Below are positions 1 to 8,293 of a stretch of DNA of 64,000 nucleotides, in pieces (positions within the stretch are counted from its first letter, which is position 1; each line of letters begins with the position of its first letter). The DNA is taken from assembly GCA_963778025.1 (NCBI GenBank), contig CAVZTA010000019.1:124001-188000 (forward strand). The letters run 5' to 3'. This stretch comes from CAVZTA01 sp963778025. GTDB taxonomy: Bacteria > Chloroflexota > Limnocylindria > Limnocylindrales > CSP1-4. The notes below the pieces were generated by a model. It saw nothing but the letters and a program-made list of their open reading frames with translations, ran no database searches and was not told where the DNA came from. Both the position numbers and the translations under genes were made by a program.

Positions 1-2185
1 TCACGAAGTCGGGGAACATCAGCCCGAGGCGGCAGCCCCGGAGCCCGAGCATCGGGTTCTGCTCGTGCAGTGCCCGGATCGTCGCGAGGAGCTCGCGATC
101 CTCGTCCGAGGCGCCGCCGGCGGCGTCGGCCTTGGTGACCTTGACCAGCTGCTCCTCGAGGTTGGGCAGGAACTCATGGAGCGGCGGATCGATGAGCCGG
201 ATGACGACGGGCAGCCCGTCCATCGCCCGGAAGATGCCCTCGAAGTCGCCCTGCTGCAGCGTCTCGAGACGGCCCATCGCGGTGTCGAAGGTGGCGATGA
301 CCTCGGTCTCTTCCGGCGAGACCGTCTCGCCCGCGGCGAGCTTCGCCTTGGCGCGCGTCGCGCGTCCGGCGACGAGGATCGCGCCCCGGACGATCTCGAG
401 CCGGTCGCCCTCGCGGAACATGTGCTCGGTCCGGCACAGGCCGATGCCCTGCGCGCCGTAGCTGCGGGCCTGGGCGGCCTCCTCGGGCTTGTCGGCGTTG
501 GTCCAGACACCCATGCGGCGGATCCCGTCGGCCCAGCCCAGGATCCGCTGCAGCTCGGGCTGGTCCTCGAAGCGCGCCTCGACCGTCGGCAGCGCGCCCT
601 GGTAGAGCGCACCGCTGGTGCCGTCGAGCGAGACCCAGTCGCCCTCCTTGAACGTCTGGCCCGTGACCTGGCACGTGGCGCCCTTGGCCTTGTAGTCGAC
701 CAGCAGGTCGCTCGAACCCGCGACGCACGGCTTGCCGATCTGGCGGGCGACGACCGCGGCATGTGAGGTGGCGCCGCCGCGCGCGGTGATGATCCCCTGG
801 CTCACGGCCATGCCGTGGAAGTCGTCGGGCGAGGTCTCGACCCGGACGAGGATGACCTTCTCACCGCGGTTGACCCATTCGACGGCGTCATCGGCATCGA
901 ACACCGCGCGGCCGACCGCGGCGCCGGGCGAGGCGTTGAGCCCGTTGACGATCTTCGTGGCGCCCTTGAGCGCTCCCGGGTCGAACGTCGCGCGCAGCAG
1001 CTGGTCGACGTGCCCAGGCTCGATGCGGCTGACGGCCTCTTCCTTGGAGATCAGCCCATCGTTCACCATGTCGACCGCGACCCGCACCGCCGCTGCCGCG
1101 GTCCGCTTGGCGGACCGGGTCTGGAGCATGTACAGGCGGCCCTTCTCGACCGTGAACTCGAGGTCCTGGACGTCGCGGTAGTGCTGCTCCAGGCGCTGAC
1201 CGATATCCACGAAGTCGTCGTAGACCTGCGGCCACCGGTCGCGCATCCCGGCGATCTCGATGGGCGTGCGGATGCCCGCGACGACGTCCTCGCCCTGCGC
1301 GTTCGGCAGGAACTCACCCTGGAGCTCGCGGCGGCCGTCGATCGTGTTGCGCGTGAAGGCGACGCCGGTGCCCGAGTCGTCGCCCATGTTCCCGAACACC
1401 ATCGTCACGACGTTGACGGCCGTGCCCAGGTCGTCGGCGATCTTGTTGAACTTGCGGTAGTCCCGGGCGCGCTGGCCGAACCAGCTCGCGAAGACGGCCT
1501 TGATCGCGAGGTCCAGCTGCTCGTACGGGTCGGTCGGGAAGTCGCGGCCGGTGTCCTGCTTGACGATGGCCGTGAACTCGTCGACCAGCGCCTTGAGGTC
1601 GTCGACCGTGAGGTCCGTGTCCTGGGCCTTCGCTCCGTGCGTCGCCTTGCGCTCCTCCAGGACGTGGTCGAACCGCTCGCCCTTCACGTCCATCACGATC
1701 CGGCCGAACATCTGGATGAAGCGCCGGTAGGCGTCCCAGCCGAACCGCTCGTTGCCCGTGAGCGCGATGAGGCCCTGCAGCGTCTGCTCGTTGAGCCCGA
1801 GGTTGAGGACCGTGTCCATCATCCCGGGCATCGAGAACTTGGCGCCGGAGCGCACGCTCACGAGGAGCGGGTTGGAGGCGTCGCCGAAGCCCTTGCCGCT
1901 GCGCCGCTCGACCTCGCGCATCGCCTCCAGCACGTCGTCCCACAGGCCCGCCGGCAGCTGCTCACCGGCGGCGAAGTAGTCGTTGCACGCCTCGGTCGTG
2001 ATCGTGAAGCCGGGCGGGGTGGGCAGGCCCGCCTTGGTCATCTCGGCGAGGCCCGAGCCCTTGCCGCCGAGGAGGTCCTTCATCCCGCCGTCGCCCTCGG
2101 CCGTGCCGTCGCCCCACGCGTAGATGTAGCGCTTGGCGGCCTTGTGGGCACGCTCGGTGGACGGTCGGGCGAGGGTCTCGGCCAT
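1..2185 (-). CDS. ppdK: Pyruvate, phosphate dikinase, 3' end beyond window
   Basis: The enzyme interconverts pyruvate, ATP and phosphate with PEP, AMP and pyrophosphate in the cytoplasm. About 728 of a usual 870-900 residues are visible and the frame is still open at base 1, so the C-terminal part of the PEP-binding barrel is missing. The N-terminal ATP-grasp region begins with the family pattern GGKGSGLAEM. The phosphohistidine motif GGATSHAAVVAR with its swivelling His lies near residue 470, and the GLCRTEHMF motif of the PEP domain follows. The ATG at 2185 is chosen because a CAGGAGT Shine-Dalgarno lies just upstream. The gene is transcribed away from the divergent gene at 2412. No frameshift is seen. 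Family assignment is secure. Confidence 0.95.
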   Translation of the reverse strand, partial: MAETLARPSTERAHKAAKRYIYAWGDGTAEGDGGMKDLLGGKGSGLAEMTKAGLPTPPGFTITTEACNDYFAAGEQLPAGLWDDVLEAMREVERRSGKGFGDASNPLLVSVRSGAKFSMPGMMDTVLNLGLNEQTLQGLIALTGNERFGWDAYRRFIQMFGRIVMDVKGERFDHVLEERKATHGAKAQDTDLTVDDLKALVDEFTAIVKQDTGRDFPTDPYEQLDLAIKAVFASWFGQRARDYRKFNKIADDLGTAVNVVTMVFGNMGDDSGTGVAFTRNTIDGRRELQGEFLPNAQGEDVVAGIRTPIEIAGMRDRWPQVYDDFVDIGQRLEQHYRDVQDLEFTVEKGRLYMLQTRSAKRTAAAAVRVAVDMVNDGLISKEEAVSRIEPGHVDQLLRATFDPGALKGATKIVNGLNASPGAAVGRAVFDADDAVEWVNRGEKVILVRVETSPDDFHGMAVSQGIITARGGATSHAAVVARQIGKPCVAGSSDLLVDYKAKGATCQVTGQTFKEGDWVSLDGTSGALYQGALPTVEARFEDQPELQRILGWADGIRRMGVWTNADKPEEAAQARSYGAQGIGLCRTEHMFREGDRLEIVRGAILVAGRATRAKAKLAAGETVSPEETEVIATFDTAMGRLETLQQGDFEGIFRAMDGLPVVIRLIDPPLHEFLPNLEEQLVKVTKADAAGGASDEDRELLATIRALHEQNPMLGLRGCRLGLMFPDFV

Positions 2186-2247
2186 GGGGGACTCCTGGGC
2201 GCTGCGAACGCGGGCGGCACCCGCGTGGGACGATCTGGGACGGTCCG

Positions 2248-2253
2248 ATTGTA
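2248..2253 (-). promoter_or_regulatory. Candidate -10 element for ppdK
   Basis: The hexamer TACAAT on the minus strand lies in the divergent 226-base gap (2186-2411), about 60 bases before the ppdK start. No convincing -35 is seen 16-18 bases upstream. Nothing else is recognised in this gap. Confidence 0.3.
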
Positions 2254-2411
2254 CGCGCGAGGCTCCTTCGGGCCGCGTGGGATGGCCGCCGCGCGCGGCG
2301 CCGGCAGGACGTCGAGGGGACGCAGGCGCGACGGCAGCGGCGTAAGGTCACGCTGGAGTTGACTCGCGGACGTCGACCATCGTGTCGGCGGCCGCGAGCG
2401 GGGAAGGCACC

Positions 2412-4228
2412 ATGGATCCGGCGCCGCAACGCCGCCGCCATCGCCGCACCGCATGGACGGTGGGGCTGGTGGCGGCGCTGGCGCTACAGGTCGGCGCAGC
2501 TGGCGGCGCGAGCGCCCACCCCCTGGTCGCGGATGGTGTCGATCCGCCTCCCGATGCGACCGTCTATCCCGGCTACTGCCGCTACTCCAGCGACTACCTC
2601 GCGAATGCCGACCGCCTGCTGGCCGACCGCTACCGGCTATCGCCGCACCCGATCGTCCGCCTTCCTCACGACCTCCGCTGGAACGAGGATCCGCTCCACG
2701 ACCGGAACTGGCAGTTCCAGTTCCATGCGCTGCGCTATGTCCTCGACCTCTTCGCCGCGTGGCACCGCACGGGCCGCGTCGCGTACCGGGATCGAGCGGT
2801 CTTCCTCCTCCGCGACTGGGCACGCGACAACCCGCGCTTCGGCGCGCCGTCTCCGTTCTCGTGGAACGACCACTCGACGGCGCTCCGGGCGGTGGTCTAC
2901 GCGTGCGCCGCCGACCTCCTGCCGATGACCACGTGGCTCCGCACGGCGCTCGTCCTGCACGGCCGGACCCTGGCCGATCCGAGGTTCTACGTGCGTCTCG
3001 GCAACCACGCGCTCAACCAGTCGGTGGGACTCCTCGAGGTGGGCCGCGTCCTGGGTCGCGCCGACTGGATGCGGCTGGCGCGTGATCGCCTCTCGGCGCT
3101 CGTCGTGCGGAGCGTCGACCCGCAGGGCGTCTCGAACGAGCAATCGGTCTTCTACCAGGACTACAACTTCGTCCGCTACCGGCGCGCCCAGGATCGACTT
3201 CGGGCCGTCGGACTCCAGCCCGGCCCGGGGTTCGCGCGTGTGGCCCTCATGCCGCGCTTCCTCGCGCTCGCGACGCTCCCGAACGGGCAGTACGAGATGC
3301 TCGGCGACACGGAGGCGACCCTGCTGCGCGCCTATCCGGGCACGTGGGCCGAGTTCGTCGCGACGGCCGGATCACGCGGGCCGAAGCCGCCAGCGGTGAT
3401 GGCCTTTGCGGACGGCTACCTGTTCGCCAGGTCCGGTTGGGGCGAGGACCGCGCCTTCGCCGACGAGACGTTCCTGTCCGTCCGCTGGGGTGACGCGCCG
3501 CGGACCGCGCATGGCCATCCCGACGGGACCGCCGTGACGCTCTACGGCTGGGGGACCCGACTGCTCGTCGATCCCGGCAAGTGGACGTTCAACCACGACG
3601 CGTGGCGGACGTACTTCACGAGCCGGCGCGCGCATGACGTCGTCACGGTCGACGGGCTGGCATGGCGGCGATCCGCACCGACCGTGCGCCTGTCGCGGAC
3701 GCAGACCAGCGGGTTCGTCGACGTGCGTCTTGCCACGGACGGCTACGCCGGCGTCCACCAGGTCCGACGGGTGACCTGGTCGCGACGGCTCGACTACCTG
3801 CTGGTCGAGGATCGATCCAGCTCGACCACACCGCGCACGTTCCGGCAGCTCTGGCATCTCGTCGAGCGGTCGGCACCCACGGTCGCTCGTGCGACCGTCG
3901 TCACGCACCGGCCGCGCGGCAACGTCCTCATCCGGCAGCTCGTCGGCGCGCCGTCGCTGCGGCTCGTCACCGGCCGGACGGACCCGATCCAGGGCTGGAT
4001 CTCCTACCACTACGCGACGAAGGTGGCCGCTCCTGTCGTCGAGGCGATCCAGCGCGGGTCACGCGCGACGTATCTCACGCTGATCGTGCCGGCGCGGGTG
4101 CGCCCGCGGTGCGCGTGTCGGACCTCCGCTCGACCTCGCGGGGCTACGCCGTGACGATCACGATCGGCGGACGATCGGAGCGGGTCGTGGCGGCGGGCTC
4201 GAAGATCACCATCACGCCCGTCGGCTGA
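2412..4228 (+). CDS. Secreted heparinase II/III-like polysaccharide lyase, frameshifted near its end
   Basis: This is probably an exported polysaccharide lyase. Residues 1-33 form a signal peptide: RRRHRR, then a hydrophobic stretch and GGASAHP at the likely cleavage site. The middle is an alpha/alpha-barrel-like region with WNDHSTALR and GNHALNQ, as in alginate lyase and heparinase II/III families. The second half has the heparinase II/III pattern HGHPDGTAVTLYGWG and LLVDPGKW. The ATG at 2412 is preferred over GTG 2382 because GGGAAGG precedes it. The uninterrupted frame stops at 4154. Near 4093 the sequence encoding VRVSDLRSTSRGYAVTI continues in another frame to 4228, so a one- or two-base indel is inferred. 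The substrate cannot be predicted. Confidence 0.72.
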
Positions 4229-4302
4229 GCCGATCCCGGGGCGCGGTGCGGACGCCCACCGTCGAGCCACCGGGAAGCCTCGGCGCCGTCCCTCCCGGCC
4301 CC

Positions 4303-4308
4303 TACACT
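4303..4308 (+). promoter_or_regulatory. -10 hexamer implying a leaderless transcript of the reductase gene
   Basis: TACACT ends six bases before the ATG at 4315, and no Shine-Dalgarno lies between. A start site 6-8 bases after the hexamer would fall on the ATG. No clear -35 is seen. Confidence 0.4.
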
Positions 4309-4314
4309 TCGGCC

Positions 4315-5118
4315 ATGACCGAAGTCGTCATCGACGAGCGGGTGATCCAGCCCGACGACGAGCGCTACAACGCCAGCCTCATCCGGCGCGACGATCAGCA
4401 CGAGTCGCTCGCGACGTTCTGGGTGAAGTTCGACCAGGAGCCCACGCCGTTCGAGTCCGGTCAGTACATGACCATCGGCGTGATGGTCGACGGCAAGATC
4501 GCTCAGCGGCCGTATTCCGTCGCGTCATCGCCGGCCGCAGCCGGGGACACGGGCTACGAGATGTACGTGCGCCTCGTGAACGGCGGCCTGTTCACCCCGC
4601 TGCTGTGGCGCCTGCCGATCGGCCACCGGATGCGGATGATCGGCCCGAAGGGCAAGTTCATGCTCGAGCCGGGCGACGAGCGGACGCACCTGTTCATCTC
4701 GACCGGCACCGGCAATGCGCCGTTCATCTCGATGATGAAGCGCTGCCTCGAGCAGGGCGCGCCCCGCAAGACGGTGTTCGTGAACGGCGTGTCGTACGCT
4801 CGTGACCTGGGCTATCGCGACCTGGTCGAGGGCTGGCAGGCGTCGGGCGAGTACCCGGTGATCTACGAGCCGACGGTGTCCCGTCCGAAGGATCCGAGCA
4901 ACGCCGGCTGGACGGGGCGCGTCGGCCGAACGGAGGCGGTCCTCGCCGACATCCTCGACGACCACCGCCTGACGCCCGACGATTGCATCGCGTACATCTG
5001 CGGCAACCCGGACATGATCCTCGCCGCAGAAGCGCTCATGGCCGAGCGCGGCTTCCCCGAGGAGCAGGTCCGCAAGGAGCTGTACTGGCCGAAGGGCAAG
5101 GAACCGACCGGCGAGTGA
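4315..5118 (+). CDS. fpr: Ferredoxin-NADP+ reductase (FAD-dependent)
   Basis: A 267-residue cytoplasmic flavoprotein that moves electrons between NADPH and ferredoxin or flavodoxin. The FAD-binding motif RPYSVASSP starts at residue 65, the NADP-binding GTGNAP at residues 131-136, and the C-terminal CGNPDMI motif lies near residue 235. Size and order fit the short bacterial Fpr class rather than plant-type enzymes. The ATG at 4315 is chosen over the upstream in-frame ATG at 4246 because homology starts here and a -10-like TACACT sits six bases upstream. Its stop codon abuts the stop of the convergent gene at 5119, leaving no room for a separate terminator. Confidence 0.88.
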   Translation: MTEVVIDERVIQPDDERYNASLIRRDDQHESLATFWVKFDQEPTPFESGQYMTIGVMVDGKIAQRPYSVASSPAAAGDTGYEMYVRLVNGGLFTPLLWRLPIGHRMRMIGPKGKFMLEPGDERTHLFISTGTGNAPFISMMKRCLEQGAPRKTVFVNGVSYARDLGYRDLVEGWQASGEYPVIYEPTVSRPKDPSNAGWTGRVGRTEAVLADILDDHRLTPDDCIAYICGNPDMILAAEALMAERGFPEEQVRKELYWPKGKEPTGE

Positions 5119-6652
5119 TCACGGGACCGGGCCGACCCAGAGTGAGAAGCCCGCGAGCCGGGCAGCTTCCTCGGTCGATGCCGAGGCGTCCGCCGAGGTA
5201 GCGAACGCGACGGTCACGAGGCCGGGTCGGAAGTCTGTCAGACGGAAGCGGATGCGCTCGCCTCGCTGCAGGAGCCGTGGCGTCCCGTCGCGGTCCTCCC
5301 ACCCCCGCAGGACCCCGCCGTCGCATACGGCGGGATCGACGCCCAGGGGCACCGACAGGTCCACGAGCCGCGCCGGATTGCCGTTCCACGGCGGGTCGGT
5401 GACGACCGACCGACCCGGAGACCCCAGGCGGAACGACCACGCCGTCGCCAGCGCGGTCGCCAGGCCGTCGAGCTCCAGCGGCGTGACGTCCACGGATGAC
5501 GACCGCCAATGGCATGGATCCGGGTGGAGCGTCCGGATCGACCAGGCCTCGATCGAGGCCGACGCATCCGGCGCGGCGAGACCGTGGGTCGTCCCCAGCC
5601 AGCCGTCCGGCGCGGACAGCGAGAAGACGAACCGCTCCGTCAGGGGCACAGCGGTCGCCGATGCCCCCGCCGCATAGAGCGGGATCGCGAGTTCCGCATG
5701 CCCGCCGAGCACCGTCGCCGGGCCGGATCGGCTCGAAGGACGGAGGCGGCTCTGGCGAGCTCGCGTCCGGCACGGGGGTGGCGGCCGGTGGGACGATCGG
5801 CGCGTCCGCACCGAGGCGCATGGACGCAACGACCGTGTGCGCCGTGTCGACGTCGGCCGCTGCGCTCCCCGGCGGGACGACGACGACCACCACGAGCCGC
5901 ACGTCATCGACCATGACGATGGACAGGTCGGCACGCTCACCGGGCCAGAGGCCGAAGCCGTTGGGAAGGCCCCACAGCTGGTAGGGAGCGTCGTCGGGGT
6001 GCGTCGTGCAGGCGGCCGGGCCGGCGGGGGCGACCACCGATACGCCGTTCGCCGGTCGTCGGTCGATGACGGATCCGCCCACTGCCGTCGCGTCTACCGA
6101 CGCGAGCGCGGCGATGGCCGTCGCCAGATCCGAGGCGCCTGGTCCGACGTTCGGGCGCAGTCCCTTGTTCGGGTCACAGGCATCGCGATAGACGCCGTCG
6201 ACGACCGTCATCATCACCTGGGGACCCACCGCGGCGTCACGGCCCACGACCACCAGCGCGTCCGCCGATTCGGACGCGGCCCAGCCGGCTGGCACGGCGA
6301 ACGAGACCCGGGTCGCGAATGGCGCGTCGACGACGTACGTCCCCGGATCGAGCTCGCCCGTCCGGGGTAACGCATGCGGCGGCCCGGGGAGGCGCACGAG
6401 GCCCGTCGCGCCGACCCCTGCGATGAGTCCTCCGGCGAGCGCCGTCACCAGCGCCGCCGCGAGCAGCAGCCGGGCCCATCGCCGATCGGGCAGCGCGTGG
6501 GTCACCACCGTCGGTCGCCGCTGTCGCGTCGCCGGGACCTCGGCCATCACCGCCGACCAGACGCGGTCGGGCAACATCGGCGGCGACTCATCGAGCCACG
6601 ACCGCAGGGTCCGCTCTTCGCGGTCCGTGATCAGCGCGTGATCGGTGATCAT
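5119..6652 (-). CDS. Membrane protein paired with an ECF sigma factor, probable anti-sigma factor, frameshifted
   Basis: The ATG at 6652 overlaps the sigma-factor stop (ATGA), so the two are translationally coupled. The N-terminal 50 residues are charged and cytoplasmic-looking (SWLDESPPMLPDRVW), followed by one membrane segment at residues 60-82 and a long extracytoplasmic domain of about 430 residues. This layout fits an anti-sigma factor. However, the HxxxCxxC zinc anti-sigma motif is absent and I do not recognise the outer domain. The continuous frame changes near 5722: FEPIRPG must be joined to the frame encoding PATVLGGHAELAIPL, which ends at 5119. The total length is one base over a multiple of three. 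Confidence 0.6.
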
Positions 6653-7197
6653 CCGGTCACCGCCCTCCCGGGCTCCCGGGCATCCGCGTCGAGCGCGGCT
6701 CGCAGGCCGCGCAGCGCGAGGTGGAGACGCGACCGGACCGTGCCGGGCGGGATCGCAAGGATCTCGGCGACCCGATCGAGCGGCAGGTCGACGTAGTAGT
6801 GCAGCACGATCACCGCCCGCTGGTCGATGGACAGGCGCCGGAAGCCACGCTCGAGCTCGTCCCGGGCGATGACCACCCCGGACGCATCGGCTTCGATGGC
6901 GGGCGCGAGGTCGATCACGCGGAGGTTCGGGTTGGCTGCGCGCTCACGCTTGCCCTCCGCATAGCAGGTCCGGACGAGGACCCGGTACGCCCATGCCTCG
7001 AACGTCGAGGGGTCGCGGAGCTGCGGCAGGTCGCGCCAGATGGCGACCAGCGCGCGCTGCGTCGCGTCGTCCGCGAGGTCCAGGTCCCGCAGGATCCGTC
7101 GCGCCACCCCGTGGAGGCGGCCACCGACCAGCGCGACGAGGTCGCCGAAGGCCTCCTCGTCGCCATGCTGGGCCCGCAGGACGAGCGCACGTTCCAT
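6649..7197 (-). CDS. ECF-type RNA polymerase sigma-70 factor
   Basis: A 182-residue sigma factor with only regions 2 and 4. Region 2 includes DATQRALVAIWRDLPQL and AYRVLVRTCY. The region 4 helix-turn-helix is LDRVAEILAIPPGTVRSRL. Such factors redirect RNA polymerase to a small regulon, often in response to envelope signals. The ATG at 7197 is the first good start, though the Shine-Dalgarno is weak (CGGGAC). The downstream gene overlaps by four bases and encodes a membrane protein that is likely its controller. The regulon cannot be inferred from this window. Confidence 0.88.
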   Translation of the reverse strand: MERALVLRAQHGDEEAFGDLVALVGGRLHGVARRILRDLDLADDATQRALVAIWRDLPQLRDPSTFEAWAYRVLVRTCYAEGKRERAANPNLRVIDLAPAIEADASGVVIARDELERGFRRLSIDQRAVIVLHYYVDLPLDRVAEILAIPPGTVRSRLHLALRGLRAALDADAREPGRAVTG

Positions 7198-7295
7198 GGT
7201 GTCCCGTATCGGGGGCTCTGAGCCGCCGTCCGGTTCATTCTTCCTGCCGGGCGTCGTGTCCTGGCTGAACGCCCTCGTCCGTCGCGGGCGAGGGA

Positions 7296-8210
7296 TCAGG
7301 CGGCGACAGGCTCCGCCATCGCGACCCCCGCGGCCCGGGCATCGGCGGCGAACGCCTCGACGGCCTCGTCGCCCTGCGTCGCATCGCGCATGAGCCCCAT
7401 GACCCGCGATACGCCGACGCTCCGCGTATCGCCCGAGCAGGTCGACCCGCTGCTGCCCCGCGTCTGCCGCACGCCGGGCGAGCGCCACCACAGATGGACC
7501 GACACCGGCAGGGTCGCGGGATCCCGGCCGATCTCCTCGCAGCGGGACGCGATGACCGGCAGTGCCTCGGCGACGTCCTCCGGCGACATGCCGTCCACGT
7601 TCAGCTCGTCGGCATGCTTCGCGGCGAGGCGCCACGTCACGTTCTGGCCGTTCCCGCCGACCATGATCGGCACCCGCGGCTGCTGGAGCGGCTTGGGCAG
7701 GTTGATGGCGTCGGCGACGTGCGCGTACGTGCCCTGGAACGTCGCGTGGCCCTTGCCCGGCTCGAGCATCCGGGTGATGACCTCGAGGTGGTCGGCAAGG
7801 GCGGCGAGCCGTTCGCGCGTCTCGGGGAACCCGTACCCGTACGCCAGCCACTCGTCGCGCTTCCAGCCCGCGCCGATGCCGAGCTCCATGCGGCCGCCCG
7901 AGATGACGTCCATCGTCGCGATCATCTTGGCCGTGAGCGCGGGGTTGCGGAACGCGGTGCAGATGACGATGTGCCCGAGGCGGACACGGGACGTCGACGC
8001 GGCCAGCGCGGACAGGGACGTGAACGACTCGAACGTCAGCTCATCGGTCGGCCGCGGCACCGTCTGGAAGTGGTCGTACAGCCAGATCGACTCGAAACCC
8101 AGGCGCTCCGCGAGCTGCGCGACCTCGACCGTCCGGAGCCACGCCGCGCGGGGCTCCCACCCGTCATAGTCCCCGGTCCAGCCCTGGGGAACGACCAGTC
8201 CGACACGCAC
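7296..8210 (-). CDS. LLM-class F420-dependent oxidoreductase with two compensating frameshifts
   Basis: A luciferase-like TIM-barrel flavin/F420 enzyme of about 304 residues. Family motifs are SIWLYDHF, RVRLGHIV, GGRMELGIGAGW and PIMVGGNGQNVTW. The start is GTG at 8210, which has GGAAGGAG at ideal spacing. Between about 7456 and 7420 the frame encodes GSSGSTCSGDTRS, whereas the adjacent frame encodes QQRVDLLGRYAE, as expected in this family before GVSRVMGLMRD. Two compensating indels are therefore inferred. F420 versus FMN use and the substrate cannot be decided from sequence alone; a PPOX-type putative F420 enzyme is encoded at 12825. Confidence 0.82.
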   Translation of the reverse strand: MRVGLVVPQGWTGDYDGWEPRAAWLRTVEVAQLAERLGFESIWLYDHFQTVPRPTDELTFESFTSLSALAASTSRVRLGHIVICTAFRNPALTAKMIATMDVISGGRMELGIGAGWKRDEWLAYGYGFPETRERLAALADHLEVITRMLEPGKGHATFQGTYAHVADAINLPKPLQQPRVPIMVGGNGQNVTWRLAAKHADELNVDGMSPEDVAEALPVIASRCEEIGRDPATLPVSVHLWWRSPGVRQTRGSSGSTCSGDTRSVGVSRVMGLMRDATQGDEAVEAFAADARAAGVAMAEPVAA

Positions 8211-8293
8211 GGCGACTCCTTCCCGCCGGCGCTCCGCGGTCCGCCGGCCACTGGGCGTGATTCTCGCCCAAGCGTGACCGTGCGGCATCGCGG

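Noticed and set aside
815..2362. A 515-codon plus-strand open frame opposite ppdK
   Set aside because: It is a shadow of the well-conserved ppdK frame, with biased composition and no motif.
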